Source of the DNA: JBBDWK01 sp040902885
GTDB taxonomy: Bacteria; Acidobacteriota; Terriglobia; Bryobacterales; Bryobacteraceae
Assembly (NCBI GenBank): GCA_040902885.1
Contig: JBBDWK010000002.1
Location: 150,356-214,355, forward strand
Length of the DNA stretch: 64,000 nt
Direction: 5' to 3'
Numbering within the stretch: the first letter of the stretch is position 1; every line of letters starts with the position of its first letter. Positions 53,401-62,217 of this stretch are shown piece after piece. Both the position numbers and the translations under genes were made by a program. The notes below the pieces were generated by a model that saw only the letters and a program-made list of their open reading frames with translations, had not been told where the DNA came from and ran no database searches.

Positions 53401-54738
53401 TCAAAAGAACACAGCCTGCGCCGCCAGCACCAGCGCCATGCCGCAGAAGGAGGTAATCACCTTCATGGTGGTCCAGCTTTTCAGCGTCTGCGGCACGGTC
53501 ATCCCGAAGTATTCGTTCACCATCCAGAAGCCGGCGTCGTTGACGTGCGAGAGGATTGTGCCGCCGCATGCCAGCGCCAGCACGATCATCTCCGGCGTGT
53601 AGCCGGGAATGTCCTTCACCAGCGGTCCCACGATGCCCGCCGCGGTGATGATGGCCACGGTAGCCGATCCTTGAGCGATGCGCATGGCCGCGGCCACGAT
53701 GTAGGCCACCAGCAGCGGAGAGATGGCGGAGGTCGCCAGCATGTGGCCGGCGTAAGGTCCGCCGCCCGAATCGATAATCACCTGCTTCAAGGCGCCGCCG
53801 CCGCCCATGATTACGAGCAGGGTTCCGATGGGAGCCAGCGACTCGGTGGTCATCTTCGCAATGTGATCCCGGTTCAAGCCGCGCTTCACTCCGAAGAAGA
53901 TCATTGCCACCAGCACGGTCGCTCCCAGCGCCGTGAACGGATGGCCGAAGAAACCGAGCACTGTCCGGCCCGGCGTCTGTGCCATCTCCGCGATGGTGGA
54001 CGCGAAGATAAAGATTACCGGCAGCAGCAGGGTCAGCATCACCAGCCAGACCCGCGGCGGCTTCTTGTCCGGTGATTTCACGGTCATGCGGGTGGCAATC
54101 TCGGGAACGGGAACGAACAATCTTTTCGAGATCCAGCCGCCGTAAAAAATGCCGCCCACAATCGACATCGGGATGGAAACCAAAACTCCGTAGAGGATGC
54201 AGAGCCCCAGGTCCGCTCCCAAGAGCTGCGCGGCCGCCGCCGGCGCGGGATGCGGCGGCACCAGCGCGTGCGTCACCGTGAGCGCGGCCGTCATCGGCAT
54301 GCCGTAATACAACAGCGACTTCTTCGATTCGCGGGCCAGGCTCCATACCAGCGGCACCAGAATGATGAAGCCCACCTCGAAGAAGATCGGCAGCCCCACC
54401 AGGAACGCCGCGGTAAGCACCGCCCATGAGGCGCGGTCCCGCCCAAAGCGATCGAGCAGCCAGTCCGCCAACACTCTTCCTCCGCCCGAATGCTCCAGGA
54501 ACCGGCCAACCATGGCCCCCAGCGCCACCACTACGGCGATGAACCCAAGCGCGTCTCCGAACCCGGTCTGAATCGACTTCAGGAGTGTTGCCGGCGCCAT
54601 GCCCGATGCAAGTCCCAGCGCCATACTCGTGAACAGAAGCGCCAGAAACGCATGCAACCGCACCGCAAGAATCAGCACCAGCAGTAAAACGATCGCTCCC
54701 GCAATGAGCGCGATCAGGTAGGGTCCGTTGGCGGGCAT
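53401..54738 (-). CDS. GntP-family gluconate/sugar-acid permease
   Basis: A 445-aa polytopic inner-membrane protein of the gluconate:H+ symporter family. Typical segments are LGAMVGRFLEHSGGGRVLAD, PIFFEVGFIILVPLVWSLA, HALVPPHPAPAAAAQLLGADLG in parts (PPHPAPAAAAQ) and GVKRGLNRDHIAKMT. Substrates of the family are gluconate, glycerate or related hydroxy acids. It converges on the racemase-like gene with a 9-bp gap and is divergent from the Omp85-type gene. Confidence 0.92.
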   Translation of the reverse strand: MPANGPYLIALIAGAIVLLLVLILAVRLHAFLALLFTSMALGLASGMAPATLLKSIQTGFGDALGFIAVVVALGAMVGRFLEHSGGGRVLADWLLDRFGRDRASWAVLTAAFLVGLPIFFEVGFIILVPLVWSLARESKKSLLYYGMPMTAALTVTHALVPPHPAPAAAAQLLGADLGLCILYGVLVSIPMSIVGGIFYGGWISKRLFVPVPEIATRMTVKSPDKKPPRVWLVMLTLLLPVIFIFASTIAEMAQTPGRTVLGFFGHPFTALGATVLVAMIFFGVKRGLNRDHIAKMTTESLAPIGTLLVIMGGGGALKQVIIDSGGGPYAGHMLATSAISPLLVAYIVAAAMRIAQGSATVAIITAAGIVGPLVKDIPGYTPEMIVLALACGGTILSHVNDAGFWMVNEYFGMTVPQTLKSWTTMKVITSFCGMALVLAAQAVFF

Positions 54739-54824
54739 GAGTTGGTTATTCTACACTGCCGCCGCCGGATACGTCTCGAATTGGCATCCGTAATGCTCTC
54801 ACCCGCGATGTTTACGGGGCTATT

Positions 54825-56063
54825 TTGCATTCGTCTCAAAGGGGAATCGCTTCACTTTGTATTCTTTCGCTCAACTGCTCGTTCGCCGCGGCGCAGATAA
54901 CGACGACGGTGCCGCGCACCAGGGCCGAAATCATACAGGCCGAGCGGCAGCAGCGGGCACAAAAACTTACGCCGGAGCGACTGTCCGGCACGGAGAGCTT
55001 TCTGCACGAGATCAAGCGGAGGCGGATCGTCGAGCGCCTGTTCGGCGGAATTGGCGGGTGGCGTCTGCGCTTTGGCGGACTGCCGCCCCGGTCGGGATTC
55101 GGGCTTGGCCCGGAGTACCTGCGGCGCGATCTTGCCAATGGGAACGTAATCTTTCGCGCGTCGGCACGGGCCTCCACCCGCAAGTACTACATTCTCGAAA
55201 GCCAGGTAGTTCTTCCGGAGCTGGGCCAGGGCAGATACTATCTGGACTTTTACAACGCCTTCCGTAATTCCCCGCGAATCGATTATTACGGCCCGGGCCC
55301 CGATTCCCGCGAACAGAATCGCACCAATTTCCGGCTGGAGGAAACGCCCATCAATGTGGCTGGCACGCTCAACCTGACCCCCGCGTTCCGCATCGGGCTG
55401 ACGGGCGGCTTTTTGGGCATTAACGTGGGTCCCGGCACGCATCCCGGCCTGCCCTCGACGGAACAGGTATTTTCTCCAGCCGCTGCACCGGGCATTCAAG
55501 AACAGTCGAATTATCTGCGGGGCGGCCCCTTTGTGCAGTTCGACTATCGCGATAATCCCGGAGGTCCCAGACGCGGCGGGAATTACACCGCGCAGTTCGT
55601 CCATTACTCGGATCTGACGAGCGACCTCTTCTCATTCGGGCGGCTGGATCTCAATCTCGAACAGTATTTCCCCTTTCTTAACGAGCGCCGGGTAGTTGCA
55701 CTGCGGGCGCTGACCTCACTCAGCTTTACCAGCTCGGGTCAGACGGTGCCGTTCTATCTGCAGCCAATCGTGGGCGGTCCGGATACTTTGCGCGGCTTCC
55801 CGGCATTTCGCTTCTACGGCAACAACGCGCTCATCACGACCGCCGAGTATCGCTGGGAGGTATTCAGCGGCATGGATGCAGCGCTGTTCGTGGAAGGCGG
55901 CAAGGTTTTCGACCGCGTGTCGCAGCTCAACTTTCACGGCCTGGAAGCCTCGGGCGGCTTCGGTCTGCGCTTCAACGTGCGCAACAACGTATTCATGCGG
56001 TTTGACGTCGGCTTCAGCCGTGAAGGAGCTCAAGTATGGTTACGATTCGACAACATCTTCTAA
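54825..56063 (+). CDS. Omp85-type outer-membrane barrel without POTRA domains
   Basis: A 412-aa exported protein with a signal peptide (TTG start, cleavage near FAAAQIT), a charged ~60-residue helical segment and a barrel of the bacterial-surface-antigen/Omp85 type. The L6 signature is present as PDTLRGFPAFRFYGNN, and the C-terminus is WLRFDNIF with terminal Phe. No POTRA domain is seen. Omp85 barrels insert or translocate proteins across the outer membrane. Its end overlaps the next gene by 28 bp, so it is translationally linked to the kinase-like gene downstream and could be its export or docking partner. Confidence 0.78.
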   Translation: MHSSQRGIASLCILSLNCSFAAAQITTTVPRTRAEIIQAERQQRAQKLTPERLSGTESFLHEIKRRRIVERLFGGIGGWRLRFGGLPPRSGFGLGPEYLRRDLANGNVIFRASARASTRKYYILESQVVLPELGQGRYYLDFYNAFRNSPRIDYYGPGPDSREQNRTNFRLEETPINVAGTLNLTPAFRIGLTGGFLGINVGPGTHPGLPSTEQVFSPAAAPGIQEQSNYLRGGPFVQFDYRDNPGGPRRGGNYTAQFVHYSDLTSDLFSFGRLDLNLEQYFPFLNERRVVALRALTSLSFTSSGQTVPFYLQPIVGGPDTLRGFPAFRFYGNNALITTAEYRWEVFSGMDAALFVEGGKVFDRVSQLNFHGLEASGGFGLRFNVRNNVFMRFDVGFSREGAQVWLRFDNIF

Positions 56064-57664
56064 ACTTCGGGTGGGCGGCGGCCTTCGCACTGCTGCCGGT
56101 TGCAGCGCTGGAAGGGAAGAAATTCTATCCCGACGATCCGTTGTGGAAGTCCCCTCCTCCCATGCCGGTGGATGACCCTCGGGCTCGTAAGCTGAACGAG
56201 TATTACGACTTTTTCTACAACAGTTTCGCCGAACCGGGCGAAAGCCATCCCCGCTACGAACCGATCGAGGGTCGGGCCGCCAACACGTTGGGCGAGGTCC
56301 CGGACAGCGAGTGGTACACGAATCGCCACGGGCTGCGGCGCATGACGCTGGAGGAACTGAAGCGCGGGCCGGGTGCGGACGAACCGCCTTCGATGGAAGG
56401 ACCTTGGAAGGTGGTTGCCGCGAAGGCGGAGGGCGTAAGCCAGGGCTTCACGATCGAGGACGTCCGCGGACACCGCTATCTGATCAAGTTCGATCCGCGG
56501 CAATATCCGGAACTGCAGAGCGCCGCTGAAGTAATCGGCTCGCGGTTCTTCCACGCCTTCGGCTACAACGTCCCCGAGACCTATATCGTCCGCTTTAAGA
56601 GAGACCAGGTTGAGGTCGCCGCAAAGGCGCCCCTGATCGACTCGCGCGGAAAGCGCGTGCCCATGCGGGATAAGCATATCGACCGGATTCTGCGCGAAGC
56701 GGCACGCCATCCCGACGGCAGTTACCGTGCTGTGGCGAGCCGCTTCATCGAAGGCAAGCTGCTCGGGCCTTTCCGCCTGCACGGCACGCGCACCGACGAT
56801 CCGAACGACATTGTGCCGCACGAGCACCGCCGCGACCTGCGCGGACTGTACGTCTTCGCCTCGTGGATCGGCCATAACGACATCAAGTCGCTTAACACCC
56901 TGGATACGCTGGTGGAAGAAGACGGAACGGCTTTCATCCGCCATTACCTGATCGATTTCGGCGCCAGCCTCGGCAGCGACAGCTTCACCGCCAAAAGTCC
57001 CCGCGCCGGCCACGAATATCTCTTCAATGCGGAGTCCGCGGCGCGGCAAGTCGCTACGCTCGGCCTCTCCCTGCCCGACTGGGCAAGGGCGAACTACCCG
57101 GACCTGCCCTCCGTCGGCCGATTCGAAGCGGACATCTTCAAGCCCGGGAAATGGAAGCCGAATTATCCAAACGGCGCCTTCCGCAACTGCCTCCCGGCCG
57201 ATGCGTTCTGGGCGGCCAAGCAGGTGATGGCGTTTACCGACGAGGACATCCGCGCCCTGGTAAGCACGGGCGAATACAGCGATCCGCGCGCCGCGGAGTG
57301 GCTGGCGCGGACGCTCGTCCGCCGCCGGGACAAGATTGGGCAGACGTACTTCGCGCGGGTGTTGCCGCTGGATGCCTTCGCCCTGCGCGACGGCCGGCTG
57401 GAGTTCGAAGACCTGGGAGTGAAGTACGGTATTGCCGGGCCGCGAATCATCGATGTGCAATGGTCCCATTACGACAACGCAAGAGAATTGAAACGTCCGA
57501 TACCCCACGCTACGTCCTTAGTAGTTCCGCCCGAGGCCGCTCAACCTTCCTCAGCCGAGGCGTATTTTGCAGTAGACATTCGCGACACCAATACGGGACA
57601 GCTCATAACGGTGTATCTTATTAGGCGCGACGAGCGCATGGAAGTCGTAGGGATCGAGAGGTAA
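56036..57664 (+). CDS. Exported kinase-like protein with intact catalytic motifs
   Basis: A 542-aa exported protein (signal peptide ending PVAALEG) of a family I cannot name. Motifs in order match a protein-kinase-like fold: Lys151 in YLIKFDP (beta-3 Lys), Glu165 in AAEVIGSRFF (alpha-C Glu), H280-N-D282-IKSL-N287 (HxD...N catalytic loop, compare HRDLKPEN) and D307-FG in LIDFGASLG (DFG). This suggests an ATP-dependent kinase of the HipA/PI4K/FAM20-like superfamily acting outside the cytoplasm; the fold is inferred from motifs only. AAGGAG lies 8 bp upstream of ATG 56036. It overlaps the barrel gene and abuts its paralogue. Confidence 0.6.
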   Translation: MVTIRQHLLNFGWAAAFALLPVAALEGKKFYPDDPLWKSPPPMPVDDPRARKLNEYYDFFYNSFAEPGESHPRYEPIEGRAANTLGEVPDSEWYTNRHGLRRMTLEELKRGPGADEPPSMEGPWKVVAAKAEGVSQGFTIEDVRGHRYLIKFDPRQYPELQSAAEVIGSRFFHAFGYNVPETYIVRFKRDQVEVAAKAPLIDSRGKRVPMRDKHIDRILREAARHPDGSYRAVASRFIEGKLLGPFRLHGTRTDDPNDIVPHEHRRDLRGLYVFASWIGHNDIKSLNTLDTLVEEDGTAFIRHYLIDFGASLGSDSFTAKSPRAGHEYLFNAESAARQVATLGLSLPDWARANYPDLPSVGRFEADIFKPGKWKPNYPNGAFRNCLPADAFWAAKQVMAFTDEDIRALVSTGEYSDPRAAEWLARTLVRRRDKIGQTYFARVLPLDAFALRDGRLEFEDLGVKYGIAGPRIIDVQWSHYDNARELKRPIPHATSLVVPPEAAQPSSAEAYFAVDIRDTNTGQLITVYLIRRDERMEVVGIER

Positions 57665-59257
57665 ATGGCCGGCAAGTGTTTCCAATTGCGGCACGCAGCG
57701 TTGGTTTTGTCATACGCGGTGTTCTGCGGACCGCATCTCAACGCTGGAAAATTCTTTCCGGACGACCCGATTTCAAAAGAGCCGCCTCCGCTGCGGGTCG
57801 GGAAGGTGAAGCCCGTCTCGGTGAACGACCAGCTTGACGTGGTCAAGCACATGTTTCGCAAGAAGGCCGGGCAACCTGCCGAAATTCCCGCGCAGAACGT
57901 GAACACTCTGGGGGAAGTGCCCGACGGGCCTTGGTATGAGAACCGTTTTCCGAGCGGCCAGGAAGAGCTCACCCGCGGTTCGTGCACCGCGAATGCGCCC
58001 CGCCAGGACGCGCCGTGGACGGTGATCCAGGGCGAGATGCGCGAAGATCTGCCTGAGCTTTCGATTCGCGACGGGCGCGGCAACCGGTACACTCTGAAGT
58101 TCGATCCCGCTTCCAATCCGGAAATGGCCACCGGCGCCGAAGTAATCGGATCCCGATTCTTTCATGCGCTGGGCTATCATGTCCCCGAGAGCTATCTGGT
58201 GTCCTTCGACCGAGGGCAGCTCTCGCTCGGTCCCGAGTCGGTTATGAAGCCGGAATCGGGCCTGCCGTGCAGGATGTTGCCGCGCGATCTGAACGATCTG
58301 ATGCGCCGGGCGCAGGTTCGGGGAGGCGCCTACCGCGCGGTGGCTATCCTGCAGCCTGCCGGAGAGACGCTCGGTCCCTTCCGTTTCGATGGGACGCGGT
58401 TGGACGACCCGAACGACATCACGCCCCACGAGCACCGCCGCGAACTGCGGGGCCTGTACGTGTTTTCAAGCTGGCTGAATCACGACAATATGCGCGCGAA
58501 CGCAACGGCGGACGTTCTGGTGGACGAACCTTCTTCCCGGTACGTGAAACACTTCCTGACCAATTTCTCGTCGGTGCTGGGCAGCGGCGGCGCGCGTTCC
58601 AACGAAGCTCACGCCGGCAACGAGTATGGCTTCGATTTCAGAGCCGCCGCCCGCCAGCTCCTCACCTTCGGGATGTCGGCTCCGCCGTGGGCGCGTGCCG
58701 AGTATCCGAAGCTGCTTGGCGCCGGCCGGTTCGAATCGGAATACTTCAATCCGGAACAGTGGAAGCCGCTGAGCCCCAATCCCGCCTTCCTGAACCGCCT
58801 GCCCGACGATATGTTCTGGGCCGCGCGAAAGGTGATGCGCTTCGACGACGACCAGATCCGCACCCTGGTACGGTGCGGTGAATTTTCAAATCCCGAGACG
58901 GCACGGTGGATCGCCGACACGCTGATCGCGCGGAGGGACAAGATCGGCCGTACGTACTTCTCCAAAGTTCTGCCTTTGGACCAGTTCCGAATCGAGAACC
59001 GCCGGCTGGCGTTCGACGACCTGGCGGTCCGATACCGGTTCGCCCAGCCTCGTTCCTACTCAGTTCAGTGGTGGGCGTTCGACAACGAATCGGGCCGCAA
59101 GACGGAGATGCTTGGAGCGACGGGTCCGGAGCTTCCGGATGCCGAAGGTTACCTGTTGGCGCGTATTCAGACCCCCGGCGAGGAAAAGTCGGCGTTGGTG
59201 TACGTCAACTGCACGCGTAACCAGGAGCTCATTGTCGGCATCGAACACGAATGGTAG
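57665..59257 (+). CDS. Exported kinase-like paralogue with degenerate catalytic motifs (pseudokinase)
   Basis: A 530-aa exported paralogue of the preceding gene; both share an N-terminal PDDP...TLGEVPD-WY-NR segment and a DDPNDI-PHEHRR-LRGLYVF core. The putative ATP Lys145 (YTLKFDP) and Glu159 are kept, but the catalytic loop reads H-D-N275-MRAN-A280 (Asp to Asn, Asn to Ala) and the DFG site reads N300-F-S302 (Asp to Asn, Gly to Ser). Loss of all three acidic/metal positions marks a pseudokinase. It starts directly after the kinase stop (TAAATG) with GAGAGG upstream and overlaps the phosphatase gene by 7 bp. A regulatory or scaffolding role for the active paralogue is inferred. Confidence 0.6.
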   Translation: MAGKCFQLRHAALVLSYAVFCGPHLNAGKFFPDDPISKEPPPLRVGKVKPVSVNDQLDVVKHMFRKKAGQPAEIPAQNVNTLGEVPDGPWYENRFPSGQEELTRGSCTANAPRQDAPWTVIQGEMREDLPELSIRDGRGNRYTLKFDPASNPEMATGAEVIGSRFFHALGYHVPESYLVSFDRGQLSLGPESVMKPESGLPCRMLPRDLNDLMRRAQVRGGAYRAVAILQPAGETLGPFRFDGTRLDDPNDITPHEHRRELRGLYVFSSWLNHDNMRANATADVLVDEPSSRYVKHFLTNFSSVLGSGGARSNEAHAGNEYGFDFRAAARQLLTFGMSAPPWARAEYPKLLGAGRFESEYFNPEQWKPLSPNPAFLNRLPDDMFWAARKVMRFDDDQIRTLVRCGEFSNPETARWIADTLIARRDKIGRTYFSKVLPLDQFRIENRRLAFDDLAVRYRFAQPRSYSVQWWAFDNESGRKTEMLGATGPELPDAEGYLLARIQTPGEEKSALVYVNCTRNQELIVGIEHEW

Positions 59258-60513
59258 CCCGGACTGTTAGAATCTGTACCCTCGCCGCGCTCTGCCTCTT
59301 TTATGCCGCGGCGCAGGATTTTCACACTTATGTAGGGAGGATTGAGGAGCGGTCCGTGCTGCTCGCCTGGGGCACCACCACGGGAACCGGAAACACCATC
59401 GGCCGGGAATCCGGGTCTCATGGCAAGGCCAGCGTCAGCGTAGGTCCGCAGATTAGAGAGACCGATAAGAACTGGGTTGTCGTGGACGGCCTGTCACCCG
59501 ACACCGAGTATCCCTACTCCGTATCCCTCAATGGCAAGACCATCGCCAGCAGCACCGTGCGGACCTATCCGGAGAAAACCGGCAAGCTGGCTTTTTTTGT
59601 AATGGGCGACTGGGGAACCGGAAGCACTCCACAGTTCCAGGTCGCGGAGAGGATGCAGCAGGAATATAGCAAACATGAAGGTACGGACAATCCGGTGCGC
59701 TTCGTGCTTGCCGCGGGCGATAACATTTACGCAAAGATTCCCCTGCTGAATTCCAGGTCGGGAGACAAGGACAGTCACTGGCGGGAAACTTTCTTCTTGC
59801 CTTACGCGAACCTTCTCGCGCACATTCCGTTCTATCCGGCGCTGGGGAATCATGACGGGAACCAGAGCGAATCGCGCGGCGACTTGAACGTCTACCTGGA
59901 CAACTTTTTCTTTCCCGGCGACCGGCCCGAGCGATGGTACCGCTTCTCGGTGGGAGGCCTCCTCGACGTCTTCGCGCTGGACAGCACGACCAATTCCTTT
60001 GAAGGGCCGCCGCGGCCGGCGTATGAAATAGACGGACCGCAGTTCCAGTGGGCGGAACGGGAACTTTCGGCGTCTCACACGCCGTGGAAGATCGTGCTCA
60101 TGCACCATCCGCCCTTCACCGCCGGCCCCCGGCACGAAGCCAAGCTGACGGTGCTGCGGCACTTTGTGGATCTGTTCTCGAAATCCGGAGTGGATGTGGT
60201 TTTCAACGGACACGAGCACAACTTCCAGTTCAGCGAACGCAACGGGGCCACCGGAGGCGTTCAGTACGTGGTGAGCGGCGCGGGCGGCGAACTGCGCGGG
60301 AGGGATGTCACCTCCAGCCTGGAGGAAAACCACATCGCCGCATTTGGGAATATACACCATTTTCTGCTGGTGGAGATCGAGGACGCGGTCATGAGGATCA
60401 CGCCCATCGCTCCTGGAGCGGTGCCGATGAAGATCGCGGACCCGCAGAGGCGCCCGGTGGAGGTTCCGCTAGTGGTGGAGAAACACGCCAACAAGGTTTC
60501 TCATCTGCCATGA
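59251..60513 (+). CDS. Exported purple-acid-phosphatase-like metallophosphoesterase
   Basis: A 420-aa secreted protein with a signal peptide (ending FYAAAQDF), an N-terminal fibronectin-like domain (~20-105) and a metallophosphoesterase domain with the PAP metal ligands: GDWG, GDNIY, GNHDG, MHHPPFT and GHEHNF. It should hydrolyse phosphate esters in the periplasm or outside. Its ATG overlaps the pseudokinase stop by 7 bp. Being encoded with a kinase-like pair, a natural guess is that it removes the phosphates added by that kinase, but this is untested. Confidence 0.85.
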   Translation: MVARTVRICTLAALCLFYAAAQDFHTYVGRIEERSVLLAWGTTTGTGNTIGRESGSHGKASVSVGPQIRETDKNWVVVDGLSPDTEYPYSVSLNGKTIASSTVRTYPEKTGKLAFFVMGDWGTGSTPQFQVAERMQQEYSKHEGTDNPVRFVLAAGDNIYAKIPLLNSRSGDKDSHWRETFFLPYANLLAHIPFYPALGNHDGNQSESRGDLNVYLDNFFFPGDRPERWYRFSVGGLLDVFALDSTTNSFEGPPRPAYEIDGPQFQWAERELSASHTPWKIVLMHHPPFTAGPRHEAKLTVLRHFVDLFSKSGVDVVFNGHEHNFQFSERNGATGGVQYVVSGAGGELRGRDVTSSLEENHIAAFGNIHHFLLVEIEDAVMRITPIAPGAVPMKIADPQRRPVEVPLVVEKHANKVSHLP

Positions 60514-60551
60514 AGGCGTCACACCTCGCTGTTCTGCCGTAGAATGGCGCA

Positions 60552-62174
60552 ATGCGCCTTATTTCTGCCCTGATCCTGCTCCTGGCCCCTTCGAGCTTCG
60601 CCCAGACCCGCGCCCCGGCTATCGATAGCATCCAGCGCGAGGAGCTGAAAGCAGACCTTTTCTTCCTGGCGTCCGATGCGATGCGCGGGAGGCTGACGAA
60701 TACTCCGGAGTACCGGCTGGCGGCCGAATGGATAGCGTCGCGCTTCGAGCGGTTAGGACTGCAGCCCCTGTCGCCGGATGGCTCGTTCTTCCATCGTTTC
60801 GATCTGGTCTACGCACGCCTCGGCGAAGGGAACAGCCTCCACATCGGGACGCCGGAGTCGCGGCGCGCCGCCAACCTCGGAGAGGACTACTACCCACTCA
60901 ATTTCACATCGAACGGGGAGGTCCGCGGCCGCGTGGCGCTCGCTGGCTTCGGAATCAGGGCGCCGGAATATGGGTGGGACGATTACAAGCCGGGAAACGT
61001 GAAGGGCGCCATCGTGATGGTCTTTGAAGGCGATCCCGCGTCCGAGGATCCGAAGAGTCCTTTCGACGGGCTGGTCACGTCCGAGCACGGCAGCAGTTTG
61101 AACAAAACCCTGCTTGCCCAGGAACAGGGCGCGTCGGCGGTATTGATTATCAGCAGGCGCAGGGACCGCGAAGGTCCTCGGTCTTTCGCGGCCGCCGGTC
61201 CATCCTACTGGCCGAAGAACCCGCCTCGTATAGAACGCTATCAGCTCGCAAGCCAGGTGGATCGCGTCCGGATTCCGGCGCTGCAGATCTCGCACTCGCT
61301 GGCCGAGCACATCCTGGGCGTGGCCGTGGATCCGCTTCGCAATCAGGCCGAGGCCGCGGGCGGCAGCGTGTTTTCGACGGCGGCCATGCCGGTTGAGTTG
61401 GCCACGTCGGTGACCCAAACGGTTGTCACGGATCGCAGCGTTGTGGCAAAGATGGAAGGCGCGGATCCGAAACTGAAGGAACAAGCGATCATCATCTCGG
61501 CGCATCATGACCACAACGGCGCCGATGGTGAGAACATTTTCAACGGAGCCGACGACAACGGATCGGGCACGGTCGCCGTGCTCGACATCGCGGAAGCATA
61601 CGTAAGCGCCGCCCGGCTAGGGCAGCGGCCCAAGCGGACCGTTCTGTTCGCGGTGTGGGGATCGGAGGAGCGCGGCCTGCTCGGTTCCTGGGCGTGGGTT
61701 GAGAATCCGTTCTGGCCGGTGGAAAGAACGGTGGCCTCGCTGAATATGGACATGATCGGTCGGAACGAGGAAGTGCCGGAGCGCGGCGGTCGCCGGTTCA
61801 CGGGTCTAAAAGCGCAGACGGCCGCCTCCAACGCAAACAGTCTTCACATCATGGGCTACAGCTTCAGTCACGAACTTGCGGATATGGTGCGTCAAGCCAA
61901 TCGCGAGATCGATCTTACGCTCCGGATGGAGTACGACAACAACCGTTCTAACCTGGTCCGCCGCAGCGATCAATGGCCGTTTCTACAACGCCGCGTGCCG
62001 TCCGTCTTTTTTCATACCGGTCTGCACCCGGATTATCACACCACAACGGACCGGCCCGAACGCATAGAGTACGCCAAGATGGAGCGGATAGCGCGGCTGG
62101 TGTACCAGACGAGCTGGGACCTCGCTGCCACCGACAAGCAACCGCGGGTTGCGGCTAAGCGGGATCTTCGCTGA
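60552..62174 (+). CDS. Exported M28-family metallopeptidase
   Basis: A 540-aa secreted aminopeptidase-like enzyme with a signal peptide (ending PSSFAQT), a PA-domain-like insert (~120-260) and an M28 zinc-peptidase domain. Ligands are visible in SAHHDHNG (His), GADDNGSG (Asp bridging), GSEERGLLGS (Glu), NMDMIG (Asp) and HPDYHTTTD (His). It probably trims peptides. It lies 38 bp after the phosphatase gene and may be the last gene of the kinase operon or an independent gene; no terminator is seen between them. Confidence 0.88.
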   Translation: MRLISALILLLAPSSFAQTRAPAIDSIQREELKADLFFLASDAMRGRLTNTPEYRLAAEWIASRFERLGLQPLSPDGSFFHRFDLVYARLGEGNSLHIGTPESRRAANLGEDYYPLNFTSNGEVRGRVALAGFGIRAPEYGWDDYKPGNVKGAIVMVFEGDPASEDPKSPFDGLVTSEHGSSLNKTLLAQEQGASAVLIISRRRDREGPRSFAAAGPSYWPKNPPRIERYQLASQVDRVRIPALQISHSLAEHILGVAVDPLRNQAEAAGGSVFSTAAMPVELATSVTQTVVTDRSVVAKMEGADPKLKEQAIIISAHHDHNGADGENIFNGADDNGSGTVAVLDIAEAYVSAARLGQRPKRTVLFAVWGSEERGLLGSWAWVENPFWPVERTVASLNMDMIGRNEEVPERGGRRFTGLKAQTAASNANSLHIMGYSFSHELADMVRQANREIDLTLRMEYDNNRSNLVRRSDQWPFLQRRVPSVFFHTGLHPDYHTTTDRPERIEYAKMERIARLVYQTSWDLAATDKQPRVAAKRDLR

Positions 62175-62217
62175 ACGCCTTGGTGGGCGCTGGCGCTTGT
62201 TAGCGGAAAGACGGCGT

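Noticed and set aside
56060..57508. 482-aa open frame antisense to the kinase-like gene
   Set aside because: Shadow frame; the sense gene has a strong ribosome-binding site, signal peptide and a conserved paralogue next to it.
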